A DNA stretch of 7,224 nucleotides. Origin: Planctomycetaceae bacterium (GTDB taxonomy: Bacteria > Planctomycetota > Planctomycetia > Pirellulales > UBA1268). The DNA lies in NCBI GenBank assembly GCA_947453125.1, contig CANGGC010000120.1, positions 1-7,224 of the forward strand, given 5' to 3'. The notes under the pieces are model-generated. The model saw only the letters and a program-made list of their open reading frames with translations, ran no database searches and was not told where the DNA came from. The position numbers were made by a program, and so were the translations under genes. Shown in pieces: positions 6,291 to 7,224 of this stretch (position 1 is its first letter; every line of letters starts with the position of its first letter).

Positions 6291-7224
6291 ATGCCGCGCC
6301 CATCCGCCGCCTGCAGCCGCGCCCTCGTCCTGATCCTTCTTGCCGTCGGCCCCTCGGCCGTCCTGGCCGTCGTGTTTCGCTCGGCAGCCCACTCAGAGGA
6401 GGCCCGCCTCCAGCCGCTCAAGGATCTCGACGGATCCTTCCCCTTCACGCCCCCCGCCACTCTCGACGCTTGGAAGGAACGGGCCGCGGAGGTGCGCCGG
6501 CGGATCCTCGTCTCGCAGGGGCTCTGGCCGATGCCTGAGAAGACGCCGCTCAATCCCTCGATCCACGGCACGATCCACAAGGGGCCGGAGGCGAAGGGGA
6601 ACGAGGGGACCGGCGGCTACACCGTCTCCAACGTTTCGTTTGAAAGTGCGCCCGGGCTGTTTGTCACCGGCAATCTCTACCGCCCCCTGGGGCTCAAGGA
6701 AAATCAAAAGGTGCCGGCCGTCCTCTTCGCCCACGGCCATTGGCAAAACGCCCGCCATGCCGATCAGGACGCCGCCGCCACGCGGAAGGAGATCGCCAAC
6801 GGCGAGGAGCGTTTCGAGGAGGGGGGGCGGAGCCGGTTCCAATCGCTCTGCGTGCAACTGGCGCGGATGGGATGCGTCGTCTGGCAGTGGGACATGCTCT
6901 CCGACTCCGACGCGATTCAGTTTTCACGCCAACTGGTCCACGGCTTCGCCAAGCAACGGCCAGAGATGAACACGGCCGAGCGTTGGGGGCTCTACAGCCC
7001 GCAGGCCGAATCGCATCTCCAGAGCATCATGGGGCTGCAGACGTTGAACGGGATCCGCGGGGTCGACTTCGTCCTCTCGCTTCCCGAAGTCGATCCGAAC
7101 CGACTCGCGATCACCGGCGCCAGCGGCGGCGGCACGCAGACGATGCTCGTGGCGGCCGTCGACGACCGGGTCACGCTCTCCGGCCCGATGGTGATGGTGA
7201 GCACGTCGATGCAGGGGGGCTGCA
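6291..7224 (+). CDS. Exported acetyl-xylan-esterase-like alpha/beta hydrolase, C-terminus missing
   Basis: From the ATG at 6291 the frame is open for 311 codons to the right edge, so the C-terminus is missing. Residues 1-26 form a signal peptide or anchor (hydrophobic 11-28, possible cleavage after VLA at 26). Alpha/beta hydrolase features follow: VTGNLYRP, then AHGHW with His148 in the oxyanion-hole region, then LARMGCVVWQWDM. The nucleophile elbow is GASGGGTQT with Ser278 (GxSxG), and VMVSTSMQGGC sits right at the edge. This wording is typical of planctomycete proteins annotated as acetyl xylan esterase (AXE1-like) or alpha/beta hydrolase. The catalytic Asp and His would lie beyond the window. 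Where close relatives (from memory) read DM-x-GYADS, this protein has DMLSDSD, which could alter the substrate pocket. The gene follows the haem protein by 52 bp, probably in the same operon. Deacylation of a carbohydrate is inferred; peptidase or general esterase activity is not excluded. Confidence 0.85.
   Translation, partial: MPRPSAACSRALVLILLAVGPSAVLAVVFRSAAHSEEARLQPLKDLDGSFPFTPPATLDAWKERAAEVRRRILVSQGLWPMPEKTPLNPSIHGTIHKGPEAKGNEGTGGYTVSNVSFESAPGLFVTGNLYRPLGLKENQKVPAVLFAHGHWQNARHADQDAAATRKEIANGEERFEEGGRSRFQSLCVQLARMGCVVWQWDMLSDSDAIQFSRQLVHGFAKQRPEMNTAERWGLYSPQAESHLQSIMGLQTLNGIRGVDFVLSLPEVDPNRLAITGASGGGTQTMLVAAVDDRVTLSGPMVMVSTSMQGGC

Overview
The window looks like chromosome from a GC-rich planctomycete (Pirellulales-like or a near relative). 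The evidence is the set of protein families. There is a Tat-exported DUF1501 protein, a 1002-residue propeller/HEAT/haem protein of the kind named after Pirellula and Verrucomicrobium (TIGR02604 plus TIGR02603), an acetyl-xylan-esterase-like alpha/beta hydrolase with the phylum's typical wording, and a TPR/trypsin-like peptidase with a 'GKKWVT-E-E' motif common in PVC proteins. Exact taxonomy cannot be settled by reading alone.

Layout. (1) Positions 1-1544, minus strand: a secreted TPR plus trypsin-like (HtrA-type) serine peptidase. Its C-terminus lies beyond the left edge. (2) 1545-1751: a 207-bp divergent intergenic region. It holds a good extended -10 promoter and a strong Shine-Dalgarno for the rightward genes, and two small inverted repeats that could be operators. 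(3) 1752-3233, plus strand: DUF1501 protein with a twin-arginine signal. (4) 3230-6238, plus strand: propeller/HEAT/cytochrome c protein, overlapping the previous gene by 4 bp (ATGA). (5) 6291 to the right edge, plus strand: exported alpha/beta hydrolase, truncated by the window end after its nucleophile serine. No RNA gene, CRISPR array, insertion sequence or convincing terminator was seen.

How the genes may work together. The three rightward genes look like one transcription unit, and all three products carry export signals. DUF1501 belongs to the alkaline phosphatase/sulfatase-like superfamily. The second product combines a sugar-dehydrogenase-like propeller with a single CxxCH haem site. 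The third resembles carbohydrate deacetylases. A cautious reading is an extracytoplasmic module that strips substituents from a carbohydrate-like substrate and oxidises it, but no substrate can be read from the sequence. The divergent peptidase may be a separate envelope quality-control gene.

Most other long open frames, on either strand, are compositional shadows of these four genes. The two edge genes were translated by hand because they lack a stop codon inside the window.
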